This document shows, piece after piece, positions 17,022 to 25,357 of a stretch of 64,000 bases of DNA. The position numbers and the translations under genes were made by a program. Each line of letters begins with the position of its first letter. Position 1 is the stretch's first letter. This DNA is from Amycolatopsis azurea DSM 43854. Lineage in GTDB: Bacteria; Actinomycetota; Actinomycetes; Mycobacteriales; Pseudonocardiaceae. The DNA lies in the NCBI RefSeq assembly GCF_001995215.1, contig NZ_MUXN01000028.1:124001-188000 (forward strand), written 5' to 3'. The notes beneath the pieces are model-generated. The model was not told the origin of the DNA and ran no database searches. It worked only from the letters and a program-made list of their open reading frames with translations.

Positions 17022-19100
17022 TCAGCGGTCGTAGTCCACGCTCAGTTCGGCCGAGGTCGCCACCGCCCGGCAGGTCAGGATCCGCCCCGCGGTGACGTCC
17101 TCGTCGCCGAGCGCGTAGCGCACGTCCATCCGCGCGCTGCCGCGCACGACGGTCGCCCGGCACGTGCCGCAAGCCCCGCCCATACACGCGTACGGCGCGT
17201 CGACGCCGTGACGCAGCGCGGCGCTGAGGACGGTTTCGCCCACCGTCGCGGGGACTTCGGCGGTCTTCCCGCCCGCTGTCACCGTCAGCGTCGGGCCCGG
17301 CCGCCGCGAGGGCCGGACGGGCAGCGCGCCCTGGAACAGTTCGTAGTGGACGTTCTCCTCGGGGACGTCCCGGTCGGAAAGAGTCCGCCGGGCCATGTCG
17401 ACGAGGTCGCGCGGCCCGCACAGGAACCACTCGTCCACCTTCGCCGGGTGCAGCCGCGCTTGCAGCAGCGCCCGCAGGCGGGTGCCGTCGAGGCGGCCGC
17501 GCTGATAGCGCTCGTGCGAGATCGCCAGCGCCTCGCCGACGATGTCGAACGGCTTCTCGAGCCGCTGCGTGCGCAGGTCCGGGTCGCGTTCGTCGGTGCG
17601 GTAGTGCACGACGTGCAGCCGCCCGCCCAACCGCGTGGCCAGCGCCGTCAGTTCGGTCGCGAACATCGTGCTGGCGCCGGAGGTGTTGATGTACAGCAAG
17701 GTCGCCTTGCTGTTGGGCTCGTTCTGCAACGTCGAGGTCAGGATCGACAGGATCGGCGTGATCCCGCTCCCCGCGGCGAGCGCGACGTAACGGCCGGAGC
17801 GGCCCTGTGCCGGCGTTAGCGTGAACACTCCGTCAGGGGGCAGCACTTCCAGCACGTCGCCCGCCTCGAGTTCCGTGGTGGCGAACGTCGAGAACACGCC
17901 GCCGAGCTGGTGCTTGATCGCGATCCGCAGCACTCCCGAGTCCGGCGTCGAGCAGATCGAGTAGGCGCGCCGCACCTCTTCCCCGTCCACCTCCGCGCGG
18001 ATGACGAGATGCTGGCCGGGGGTGAACCGGAAGGTCTCCCGCAGCCGCTCCGGCACGTCGAACGTCACCGTGACGGCGCCTTCGCACAGCTGCCGGACCT
18101 CGGAGACCCGCAGCGAATGGAACCGGCCCGGCGGCCGGGGCTGCGGAGCGGGCGGCTCCTCGTCGAACGAGCCGGTGAGCTGACGCCATTCGCGGTACTC
18201 CGTCGACGTCAGTTCGCGGCCCCACGCGGTCGCGATCGGGACGTCCCTGGCGAGGTAGGCGTCGCGGTTGTCCCGCCACGCGCGCAGGTACCGGTAGAAC
18301 GGGATCGCCGGGTGGAGATGGTGCACCAGGTGGTAGTTCTGGCACAGCATGATCGGCGTCATCAGCCATTCGAGCCCCACGCGGACGCGGGTGGCGCCGA
18401 ACCGGTTCTGCCGCTGCTCGCCGAGGTCGTGATGCGGGAGCCAGTCGAACCACCAGGCCAGCACGGCCAGCCCGACACGCTGCGGGATCAGGTACGCCAC
18501 CAACAGTTCCCAGCCGTGCCCGGTCACGGTCAGCCAGGCGAACGCGGCGAAGCTCAGCGCGACGACCGCCGCGGTCTCGATCCGCTCCGACGGCGGCCGC
18601 GTGCGCTGCCGCGCCACGTAGAAGCGGGCATACCAGAAGTCGATGGTCAGCCAGCGCAACGGCAGCTGCCACCAGGGGCCGTGCGCGGTCCAGGCGTCGG
18701 GATCGGTGTGGGCGTCCTCGTTGGTGTTGCGGTGGTGCTCCAGATGGATGTAGCGCACCAGGGGGAAGGAGCCGTAACCGGCGACGAACGGCATCGCCAG
18801 CCTGCCGAGCAGTTCGTTGACCCAGGTGAGCTGCCCGGCGGCGTGATGCGTCGACTCGTGCAGCACGGTGAACATCGTGAAGGTGACGAGCGCGTGCAGG
18901 GGAATGGTCACCCAGAGCGGCGCGGCGTCGTTGACCACCAGCCAGGTGGCGCCGGCCCAGACCATGAGGCCGCCGGTGAACAGCAACACTGTCGGCACCG
19001 AGACCACCGGCAGCGGGATCCGCGGGTTGGGCACCCCGCGTCTCAGCTTCTGCGCGGGAATTCCATCCGTGTCCTCGGACCGGGTTACGGCGACGGCCAT
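17022..19100 (-). CDS. Membrane desaturase/hydroxylase fused to ferredoxin reductase and ferredoxin
   Basis: A 692-residue three-part fusion. Residues about 30-300 form a fatty-acid-desaturase-type membrane domain with histidine boxes HESTHH (81-86), HLEHH (119-123) and HLVHH (257-261). Residues about 325-570 form an FAD/NAD(P)H reductase (RAYSICST for flavin binding, AAGSGITPILSI for nucleotide binding, FLCGPRDLV). The last 90 residues are a plant-type 2Fe-2S ferredoxin with C-x4-C-x2-C in ACMGGACGTC and a later cysteine. The protein would feed electrons to its own di-iron site. The lipid or other substrate is unknown. ATG 19100 follows AGGGG. It is divergent from tig. Confidence 0.85.
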   Translation of the reverse strand: MAVAVTRSEDTDGIPAQKLRRGVPNPRIPLPVVSVPTVLLFTGGLMVWAGATWLVVNDAAPLWVTIPLHALVTFTMFTVLHESTHHAAGQLTWVNELLGRLAMPFVAGYGSFPLVRYIHLEHHRNTNEDAHTDPDAWTAHGPWWQLPLRWLTIDFWYARFYVARQRTRPPSERIETAAVVALSFAAFAWLTVTGHGWELLVAYLIPQRVGLAVLAWWFDWLPHHDLGEQRQNRFGATRVRVGLEWLMTPIMLCQNYHLVHHLHPAIPFYRYLRAWRDNRDAYLARDVPIATAWGRELTSTEYREWRQLTGSFDEEPPAPQPRPPGRFHSLRVSEVRQLCEGAVTVTFDVPERLRETFRFTPGQHLVIRAEVDGEEVRRAYSICSTPDSGVLRIAIKHQLGGVFSTFATTELEAGDVLEVLPPDGVFTLTPAQGRSGRYVALAAGSGITPILSILTSTLQNEPNSKATLLYINTSGASTMFATELTALATRLGGRLHVVHYRTDERDPDLRTQRLEKPFDIVGEALAISHERYQRGRLDGTRLRALLQARLHPAKVDEWFLCGPRDLVDMARRTLSDRDVPEENVHYELFQGALPVRPSRRPGPTLTVTAGGKTAEVPATVGETVLSAALRHGVDAPYACMGGACGTCRATVVRGSARMDVRYALGDEDVTAGRILTCRAVATSAELSVDYDR

Positions 19101-19142
19101 CGATCGTTCCCCTCGGTCGATGCTACCGAAACAAGCTGTCAC

Positions 19143-19171
19143 ACCGTAGACAACTAGTACTGGTTTGTAAA
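19143..19171 (-). promoter_or_regulatory. Sigma-70-type promoter for the desaturase fusion
   Basis: On the minus strand, TTTACA (19171-19166), a 17-nt spacer and TACGGT (19148-19143). This fits the actinobacterial pattern with a TANNNT -10 box. The predicted start is about 36 nt before the ATG. Confidence 0.4.
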
Positions 19172-19486
19172 CTTCATCTGGCTGCTGAAACGCCTCGTCA
19201 CGGCGCCCGATGGTGCGGCGCGACGCGCATCCGTGTCCAGGAAAGGGCCGCTTCGTAACAGAGAAGAACCGAAAACTGGTCCGATCGGGTGGTCCGGGGC
19301 CGGTTACTCGGACAGCTCTCGAAAGCTGTGATCGGTCCGGGAAGGCGGGCTGATGGCCCCGGGACCGGCCCGATGAGCCCCGGGGCCTAGACTCGGACGG
19401 CCCGGTCTGCAAGCTGGCCAGGGCGCATCCGCTGCCGACCGTATGCGGATGCTCAAACACATCGTTTACCGCTCGAGGAGAATACG
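19172..19486. other. Divergent intergenic region upstream of tig
   Basis: 315 bp without a gene. Near tig there is an 8-bp stem GCATCCGC (19425-19432) with GCGGATGC (19445-19452), and the ribosome site GAGGAG at 19475-19480. The tig promoter must be here but I cannot place it confidently. Confidence 0.5.
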
Positions 19487-20857
19487 TTGAAGAGCACCGT
19501 CGAGCAGCTCAGCCCGACGCGAGTCAAGATCAATGTCGAGGTGCCGTTCGACGAGCTCAAGCCGAACTTCGACCGCGCCTACCGCAAGATCGCCCAGCAG
19601 GTGCGCATCCCCGGCTTCCGTCCGGGCAAGGCGCCGGCTCGCGTGCTGGAAAGCCGGATCGGGCGAGCCCCGGTGCTCGACGAGGTCGTCAACGAGGTCA
19701 TTCCGGCCAAGTACATGGAAGCCGTGCGCGCGGGCGAGGTCCGCACGCTGGGCCAGCCCGAGTTCGAGGTGACCAAGCTGGAGGACCGTGAGGTCCTCGA
19801 GTTCACCGCCGAAGTCGACATCCGCCCGGAGATCTCGCTGCCCGACCTCGAAGGCTTCGCGGTCAGCGTCGACGACGTCGAACTGACCGACGCCGAGGTC
19901 GACGAGCAGCTCGACGAGCTGCGCGCCCGCTTCGGCACCCTCACCGGTGTCGAGCGCGCGGCCGAGAACGGCGACTTCGTCTCGATCGACCTCGCGGCCA
20001 CCGTCGACGGTCAGGAGGTCGAGGAGGCCTCGACCACCGGCCTGTCCTACGAGATCGGCTCCGGCCAGCTCGTCGACGGCATCGACGAGGCGATCATCGG
20101 CGCGAACGCGGGCGAGACCAAGACCTTCACCACGAAGCTGGTCGCCGGCGAGCACACCGGCAAGGACGCCGACGTCACCGTCACCGTGCAGACCATCAAG
20201 CAGCGCGAGCTGCCCGAGGCGGACGACGAGTTCGCCCAGATGGCGAGCGAGTTCGACACGATCGACGAGCTGAAGGGCGACCTTCGCGAGCGCCTCGGCC
20301 GCGTCAAGAAGATGCAGCAGGGCGTCCAGGCCCGCGACAAGGTCCTCGAGGAGCTGCTCGAGCGCACCGAGGTCGCGATCCCGGAGAAGGTCCTCGAAGC
20401 CGAGATCGAGAACCGCAAGCACGACGCGATCCACCCGTTCGACCACGACGAGGCGCAGTTCGCCAAGGCCCTCGAAGCCGAAGGCCGCACCCTCGAAGAG
20501 TTCGACACCGAGGTGCGCGAGGAGTCGGAGAAGGCGGTCCGCACGCAGCTGCTGCTGGACAGCATCGCCGACGCCGAGCAGACGTCGGTCAACGACGGCG
20601 AGCTCACCGAGCGGATCATCTACCAGGCCCAGCGCTTCGGCGTCAGCCCGGACGAGTACGTCCAGCGGGCGCAGCAGTCCGGTCAGCTGACCGCGATCTA
20701 TGCCGACGTCCGTCGCGGCAAGGCGCTGGCCTCGGTGGTCCGCAAGACCACCGTGACCGACGCCTCGGGTACCGCGGTCGACCTCGAAGAGCTCTTCGGC
20801 CCCGCAGCCGAGGAGACGCAGGTCACCGACGAAACCGCGAAGACTGCGGCCGAGTAG
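19487..20857 (+). CDS. tig: Trigger factor, ribosome-associated chaperone
   Basis: A 456-residue trigger factor. The N-terminal ribosome-binding domain contains the signature RIPGFRPGKAPARVLESRIG. The FKBP-type prolyl isomerase domain follows (about 150-245, NGDFVSIDLAATVDG), then the helical C-terminal substrate-binding arms, and an acidic tail. It binds nascent chains at the ribosome exit. The start is a TTG at 19487, 6 nt after GAGGAG; there is no better start. A 15-bp hairpin separates it from clpP1, so it is the upstream neighbour of the Clp genes, as in most actinobacteria. Confidence 0.97.
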   Translation: MKSTVEQLSPTRVKINVEVPFDELKPNFDRAYRKIAQQVRIPGFRPGKAPARVLESRIGRAPVLDEVVNEVIPAKYMEAVRAGEVRTLGQPEFEVTKLEDREVLEFTAEVDIRPEISLPDLEGFAVSVDDVELTDAEVDEQLDELRARFGTLTGVERAAENGDFVSIDLAATVDGQEVEEASTTGLSYEIGSGQLVDGIDEAIIGANAGETKTFTTKLVAGEHTGKDADVTVTVQTIKQRELPEADDEFAQMASEFDTIDELKGDLRERLGRVKKMQQGVQARDKVLEELLERTEVAIPEKVLEAEIENRKHDAIHPFDHDEAQFAKALEAEGRTLEEFDTEVREESEKAVRTQLLLDSIADAEQTSVNDGELTERIIYQAQRFGVSPDEYVQRAQQSGQLTAIYADVRRGKALASVVRKTTVTDASGTAVDLEELFGPAAEETQVTDETAKTAAE

Positions 20858-20898
20858 GGAATACCCGGTCCGGTCGAAACGGACCGTAAAGCTGTAAG

Positions 20899-20940
20899 CG
20901 AACTTGGGCGGTGTCAGGCATTCTGCACCGCCCAAGTTCG
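20899..20940. terminator. Hairpin between tig and clpP1
   Basis: CGAACTTGGGCGGTG (20899-20913) pairs perfectly with 20926-20940 across a 12-nt loop. It likely ends the tig transcript, so clpP1 should have its own promoter in the next 100 bp. Confidence 0.65.
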
Positions 20941-21041
20941 TTAGGGTCGGTTGCAAGATCCTCAGCACCTGGACACAGCATCTGGACATACAGCGGCGGC
21001 CGAGGCACGGCTGGCCGCCGTCGGCGAAAAGGCAGGCAGAC

Positions 21042-21644
21042 GTGACGCAGCACATGCCCGAGGCGCGGACCGGAACCGCGGGGCTCAACCTCACCGACTC
21101 GGTCTTCGAGCGGTTGCTCCAGGAGCGCATCGTCGTCCTCGGCTCCGAGGTCAACGACGAGGTCGCGAACCGGATCACCGCCCAGTTGTTGCTGCTCGAC
21201 GCAGACGACTCCGAGTCGGACATCCGCTTCTACATCAACTCGCCCGGTGGCTCGGTCACCGCGGGTTTCGCGATCTACGACACCATGCAGCTGATCCGCC
21301 CGGACGTCGCGACCTACGCGATGGGCCTGGCCGCGTCGATGGGGCAGTTCCTGCTCTCGTCCGGCACGCCCGGCAAGCGGTACGCGCTGCAGCACGCGCG
21401 CATCCTCATGCACCAGCCCTCGGCGGGTGTCGGCGGTACCGCCTCCGACATCGCCATCCAGGCCGAGGTGTTCGGCAAGTGGAAGCAGGAGCTGGCCCGG
21501 ATCACCGCCGAGCAGACCGGTCAGACGGTCGAGCAGATCGTCAAGGACGGTGACCGCGACCGCTGGTTCACCGCGCAGGAGGCGAAGGACTACGGCTTCG
21601 TGGACCAGGTCCTCACGCGCGAGAACCCGCTTCCCAACAGCTGA
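21042..21644 (+). CDS. clpP1: ATP-dependent Clp protease proteolytic subunit 1
   Basis: A 200-residue ClpP serine protease. Catalytic residues: S99 in GLAASMGQF, H124 in ILMHQPSAG and D173 in DGDRDRWF. Family motifs INSPGGSVTAGFAIYDTM are complete. GTG at 21042 gives the usual 200-residue ClpP1 length; an ATG at 21054 is possible. It forms a mixed tetradecamer with ClpP2 and is loaded by ClpX or ClpC. Separated by 27 bp from clpP2, so the two are co-transcribed. Confidence 0.96.
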   Translation: MTQHMPEARTGTAGLNLTDSVFERLLQERIVVLGSEVNDEVANRITAQLLLLDADDSESDIRFYINSPGGSVTAGFAIYDTMQLIRPDVATYAMGLAASMGQFLLSSGTPGKRYALQHARILMHQPSAGVGGTASDIAIQAEVFGKWKQELARITAEQTGQTVEQIVKDGDRDRWFTAQEAKDYGFVDQVLTRENPLPNS

Positions 21645-21671
21645 TCCGCGCCGGCACACAGGAGAATTTCA

Positions 21672-22343
21672 ATGAGCAACTTCCAGCTTCCGAACGGGTC
21701 GCAGGCGCCGGGGATGCAGTCGCGGCTCCAGCTGCCGCAGTCGCGGTACGTCCTGCCCTCGTACGTCGAGCGCACGAGCTACGGCATCAAGGAATCGAAC
21801 CCGTACAACAAGCTGTACGAAGAGCGTCAGATCATGCTCGGCGTGCAGATCGACGACGCGTCGGCCAACGACGTGATGGTCCAGCTGCTGCACCTCGAGC
21901 ACGAGGACCCGGACCGCGACATCATGATCCTGATCAACTCGCCCGGTGGCTCGTTCACCGCGCTGATGGCGATCTACGACACGATGCAGTACGTCCGCCC
22001 CGACATCGTCACCATGTGCATCGGGCAGGCCGCTTCGGCCGCCGCGGTGCTCCTGGCGGCCGGTACCCCCGGCAAGCGGTTCACGCTGCCGAACTCGCGC
22101 GTGCTGATCCACCAGCCCGCCACCGAGGGCACCTACGGCCAGGTGTCGGACCTGGAGATCCAGGCCAACGAGATCCAGCGAGTGCGGCGCCAGATGGAGG
22201 TCATCCTGGCGAAGCACACGAACAAGGACGCCGACGAGGTCAAGAAGGACATCGAGCGCGACAAGATCCTGACGGCCGACGAGGCCAAGGCGTACGGGAT
22301 CGTCGACGAGGTGCTCGAGTACCGCAAGGCCTCGAGCAGCTGA
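21672..22343 (+). CDS. clpP2: ATP-dependent Clp protease proteolytic subunit 2
   Basis: A 223-residue ClpP paralogue with catalytic S122 (GQAASAAAV), H147 (LIHQPATEG) and D197 (IERDKIL). The N-terminal extension contains YVLPSYVERTSYG, typical of actinobacterial ClpP2. ATG 21672 follows AGGAG. With ClpP1 it makes the hetero-oligomeric peptidase that is essential in many actinobacteria. Confidence 0.96.
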   Translation: MSNFQLPNGSQAPGMQSRLQLPQSRYVLPSYVERTSYGIKESNPYNKLYEERQIMLGVQIDDASANDVMVQLLHLEHEDPDRDIMILINSPGGSFTALMAIYDTMQYVRPDIVTMCIGQAASAAAVLLAAGTPGKRFTLPNSRVLIHQPATEGTYGQVSDLEIQANEIQRVRRQMEVILAKHTNKDADEVKKDIERDKILTADEAKAYGIVDEVLEYRKASSS

Positions 22344-22355
22344 TCGCGGGAGGGA

Positions 22356-22386
22356 CCGGTGCGTGTCGGGAGACGACACGCACCGG
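22356..22386. terminator. Terminator after clpP2
   Basis: CCGGTGCGTGTCG (22356-22368) pairs perfectly with 22374-22386 across a 5-nt GGAGA loop; flanking GGGA and TCCC extend it. It separates clpP1P2 from clpX, which therefore has its own promoter between 22390 and 22560. Confidence 0.7.
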
Positions 22387-22573
22387 ATCCCTGGTCTAAG
22401 GTCAGCTTCTGGCGTGCTCAGATGTGACGTTGGTTCTCCCGCCGACGGCATCGGACGGGTACCGTCAGTGGCAGTGTGTGAGGCTCCGAGAGGTCATCCG
22501 TGACCGGGGTACGACAGTCAGCACGACAGTGCAGGCGCGAAGGAAAGCGCCGGAGGGGACGAGGTCAACGGCC

Positions 22574-23869
22574 ATGGCACGGATCGGTGACGGCGGCGAC
22601 CTGCTGAAATGTTCTTTCTGCGGCAAGAGCCAGAAGCAGGTGAAGAAGCTCATTGCCGGCCCCGGGGTCTACATCTGCGATGAGTGCATCGATCTCTGCA
22701 ACGAGATCATCGAAGAGGAACTGGCCGAGGCCGGTGAGGTCAAGCTCGACGAGCTGCCCAAGCCCGCCGAGATCCACGAGTTCCTCGAGCAGTACATCAT
22801 CGGCCAGGACGACGCGAAGCGTTCGCTGGCCGTGGCGGTGTACAACCACTACAAGCGTGTGCAGTCCGACGACAAGGCCGGGCCGAAGGATTCCAAGGAC
22901 GAGACCGTCGAACTGGCGAAGTCCAACATCCTGATGCTCGGGCCGACGGGCTGCGGCAAGACCTACCTGGCCCAGACGCTGGCGAAGATGCTCAACGTCC
23001 CGTTCGCGATCGCGGACGCGACGGCGCTCACCGAAGCCGGGTACGTCGGCGAGGACGTCGAGAACATCCTGCTCAAGCTGATCCAGGCGGCGGATTACGA
23101 CGTCAAGCGGGCCGAGACGGGCATCATCTACATCGACGAGGTCGACAAGATCGCCCGGAAGTCCGAGAACCCGTCGATCACCCGCGACGTGTCCGGCGAG
23201 GGCGTGCAGCAGGCGCTGCTGAAGATCCTCGAGGGCACCACCGCTTCGGTGCCGCCGCAGGGCGGTCGCAAGCACCCGCACCAGGAGTTCATCCAGATCG
23301 ACACGACGAATGTGCTGTTCATCGTGGCCGGCGCGTTCGCCGGGCTGGAGAAGATCATCAACGAGCGGGTCGGCAAGCGCGGCCTCGGTTTCGGCGCGGA
23401 GATCCGCACGAAGGCCGAGATCGACGAGAGCGACATCTTCTCCGACACCATGCCGGAGGACCTGATCAAGTTCGGGCTCATCCCGGAGTTCATCGGCCGC
23501 CTCCCGGTCGTGGCGACGGTGACCCACCTGGACAAGGACTCGCTGGTCAGCATCCTGACCACGCCGCGCAACGCGCTGGTGAAGCAGTACAAGAAGCTCT
23601 TCGAGATGGACAACGTCGAGCTGGAGTTCACCAAGACCGCGCTCGAGGCCATCGCCGACCAGGCCGTGCTCCGCGGCACCGGCGCCCGTGGCCTGCGCGC
23701 GATCATGGAAGAGGTCCTGCAGCCGGTCATGTACGACATCCCCAGCCGCGACGATGTCGCGAAGGTCGTCATCACCGAGCAGACCGTCCGCGAGAACGTG
23801 AACCCGACGATCGTGGCGCGTCAGCCGTCACGCCGTCGCAACAGCGAGCGCGGCGAGAAGTCCGCCTGA
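22574..23869 (+). CDS. clpX: ClpX ATPase, substrate-unfolding subunit of ClpXP
   Basis: A 431-residue AAA+ unfoldase. The N-terminal zinc domain has C13, C16, C35 and C38. Walker A is GPTGCGKTYLAQ and Walker B is IIYIDEVDKI; sensor and arginine-finger regions (LIPEFIGRLPV, GARGLRAIMEE) are intact. The IGF-type loop that docks ClpP appears as KRGLGFGAEI. ATG at 22574 is chosen because the zinc finger begins at the usual distance; an upstream in-frame start at 22424 would add an unrelated leader. It lies 230 bp after clpP2, behind a terminator. Confidence 0.97.
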   Translation: MARIGDGGDLLKCSFCGKSQKQVKKLIAGPGVYICDECIDLCNEIIEEELAEAGEVKLDELPKPAEIHEFLEQYIIGQDDAKRSLAVAVYNHYKRVQSDDKAGPKDSKDETVELAKSNILMLGPTGCGKTYLAQTLAKMLNVPFAIADATALTEAGYVGEDVENILLKLIQAADYDVKRAETGIIYIDEVDKIARKSENPSITRDVSGEGVQQALLKILEGTTASVPPQGGRKHPHQEFIQIDTTNVLFIVAGAFAGLEKIINERVGKRGLGFGAEIRTKAEIDESDIFSDTMPEDLIKFGLIPEFIGRLPVVATVTHLDKDSLVSILTTPRNALVKQYKKLFEMDNVELEFTKTALEAIADQAVLRGTGARGLRAIMEEVLQPVMYDIPSRDDVAKVVITEQTVRENVNPTIVARQPSRRRNSERGEKSA

Positions 23870-23887
23870 GCGGCGATCTTTCCTCAT

Positions 23888-23924
23888 CGATGCCCCGGCC
23901 GGATCCCACCGCGCCGGGGCATCG
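23888..23924. terminator. Terminator after clpX
   Basis: CGATGCCCCGGC (23888-23899) pairs perfectly with 23913-23924, loop 13 nt, followed by GTTTCT. Position right after the clpX stop supports a terminator role. Confidence 0.65.
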
Positions 23925-23971
23925 GTTTCTCCGGCCCGGTCCGGCCGGTGACCGGACCGGGATAGGATGCG

Positions 23972-24355
23972 ATGGTGCCGTTGACTTCCACGAAGGACGA
24001 GAACGAGGCTTCCGAGCTGGCAGCCGCGAGTCCACGCGAGGTCAGGGGACTCGTCGAACTCACCGAACGCATCGTCCTCGGGGCCTATCGCGGGCATCCG
24101 TGGATCCCGCGCGCGCTGACTATCGCGCTGGGCGTCCTGGTGGCGACCTGCCTGGTGGCGGGCGTCGTCCGGTTGTCGCCGCTGCCGCTGATCCCGCTGC
24201 CGCTGTTCGCCGGTTCGGCGTACGCGCTCGTCCGGATCAAGGCGGCGCGCGACGCGGAGGCGAACCAGGCGCTCGTCCGCTGGACAGGACTGTTCACCGG
24301 TGCGACGCTCGCCGGATTCTGGCTGATCTCGATGGCCGGTCGCTGGCTGAGCTGA
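23972..24355 (+). CDS. Small membrane protein, unknown function
   Basis: A 127-residue protein with a charged N-terminus and three hydrophobic segments (about 47-65, 70-86, 105-125) separated by a short basic loop (RIKAARDAEANQ). I do not recognise the family. It lies 102 bp after clpX and 77 bp before the MEDS/ATPase gene in the same direction, but a terminator precedes it, so it is probably not part of the clp operon. Confidence 0.6.
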   Translation: MVPLTSTKDENEASELAAASPREVRGLVELTERIVLGAYRGHPWIPRALTIALGVLVATCLVAGVVRLSPLPLIPLPLFAGSAYALVRIKAARDAEANQALVRWTGLFTGATLAGFWLISMAGRWLS

Positions 24356-24396
24356 ACGGTCCCGCGGACGGTTTTCGGTTTTTCCTCCGTTAGCGG

Positions 24397-24422
24397 GGTT
24401 TCAGAATCCTCTGCACGGGGTA
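24397..24422 (+). promoter_or_regulatory. SigB/SigF-type stress promoter
   Basis: GGTTT (24397-24401), a 16-nt spacer, and GGGTA (24418-24422). This matches the GGTTT-N16-GGGTA pattern of actinobacterial SigF/SigB-class sigma factors. It ends 10 nt before the GTG of the MEDS/ATPase gene, so the mRNA would have a very short leader. Confidence 0.6.
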
Positions 24423-24432
24423 AGACGAGTCC

Positions 24433-25353
24433 GTGGCAGTCACCGCGGGTCCCTTCTCCCATGTGGGCCTGCTCTACTCCGGTGACACCGAGTACCTGAC
24501 CGGTACGGTTCCGTACATCCTCGAAGGGTTGAAGCTCGACGAGCCCGTCGCGGTGGCCGTCCCGGGCCGGAATCTGACGCTGATCGAAGCGGCCTTGGGC
24601 GATTCCGCCGCCGACGTCGAACTCATCGACATGACCGAAGCGGGCCGCAATCCGGGCCGCATCCTCCCCGGCGTGCTCCTCGCGTTCGCGGACAACCGGC
24701 CGGGGCCGGTCCGGATCGTCGGCGAGCCGATCTGGGCGGGGCGTTCGGCCGTCGAGTACCCGGCGTGCGCGCAGCACGAGGCACTGATCAACTTCGCTTT
24801 CGGCGACCGCGAACTCCGCATGCTGTGCCCGTACGACCGGACCGGTCTCGAAGACGACGTCCTCGCCGACGTCGAACGGACCCATCCGACCCTCTCCGGT
24901 GCCGACGGTGATCGCCCGAGCGCGGAGTACGCCCCCGACTCGGTCGTCGAGAAGTACAACCTGCCGCTGCCCGAACCGCGGGCGGCCGAGGAGTTCCGCT
25001 TCGACCTCGGCAGGCTTTCCGCCGTGCGGCACTTCGCGCAGGAGAGAGCCGAGGAATGCGGCCTCGCCCCGGAGCGGGTCGAGGACCTCGTCCTGGCCGT
25101 GGCGGAACTGTCCGCCAACAGCGTGCTGCACGGCGCGGGACACGGTGTGGTCCGTGTCTGGCGCGAGGAGGGCCACGTGCTCTGCGAGGTCGTCGACGAA
25201 GGAACGCTGAGCGATCCGCTGGCGGGCCGCAGACCCGCGTCGCCGGGGCAGATCGGCGGACGTGGTCTGGTGCTGGTGAACCAGGTCGCCGATCTGGTCC
25301 GGCAGTACCTCAGACCGGGGGCGACCGTGACCCGGGTGTTCTTCCGCGCCTGA
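24433..25353 (+). CDS. MEDS-domain anti-sigma-type ATPase regulator
   Basis: A 306-residue two-domain protein. Residues about 8-165 form a MEDS domain (HVGLLYSGDTEYLTGTVPYI, then LRMLCPYDRTGL), thought to sense methanogen/methylotroph-type or related signals. Residues about 190-306 form an RsbW-like HATPase_c_2 domain (LVLAVAELSANSVLHG as the N-box, CEVVDEGTLSDPL and GGRGLVLVNQVAD as the G-boxes). Such proteins act as anti-sigma factors or switch kinases in partner-switching networks. A SigB/SigF-like promoter sits immediately upstream, which fits autoregulation by the sigma factor it may control. No sigma or anti-sigma-antagonist gene is adjacent. Confidence 0.85.
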   Translation: MAVTAGPFSHVGLLYSGDTEYLTGTVPYILEGLKLDEPVAVAVPGRNLTLIEAALGDSAADVELIDMTEAGRNPGRILPGVLLAFADNRPGPVRIVGEPIWAGRSAVEYPACAQHEALINFAFGDRELRMLCPYDRTGLEDDVLADVERTHPTLSGADGDRPSAEYAPDSVVEKYNLPLPEPRAAEEFRFDLGRLSAVRHFAQERAEECGLAPERVEDLVLAVAELSANSVLHGAGHGVVRVWREEGHVLCEVVDEGTLSDPLAGRRPASPGQIGGRGLVLVNQVADLVRQYLRPGATVTRVFFRA

Positions 25354-25357
25354 CGGC

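Noticed and set aside
20941..21041. ClgR operator before clpP1
   Set aside because: No CGC-N5-GCG site with AT flanks is seen; only an 8-bp GC-rich stem (20994-21020).
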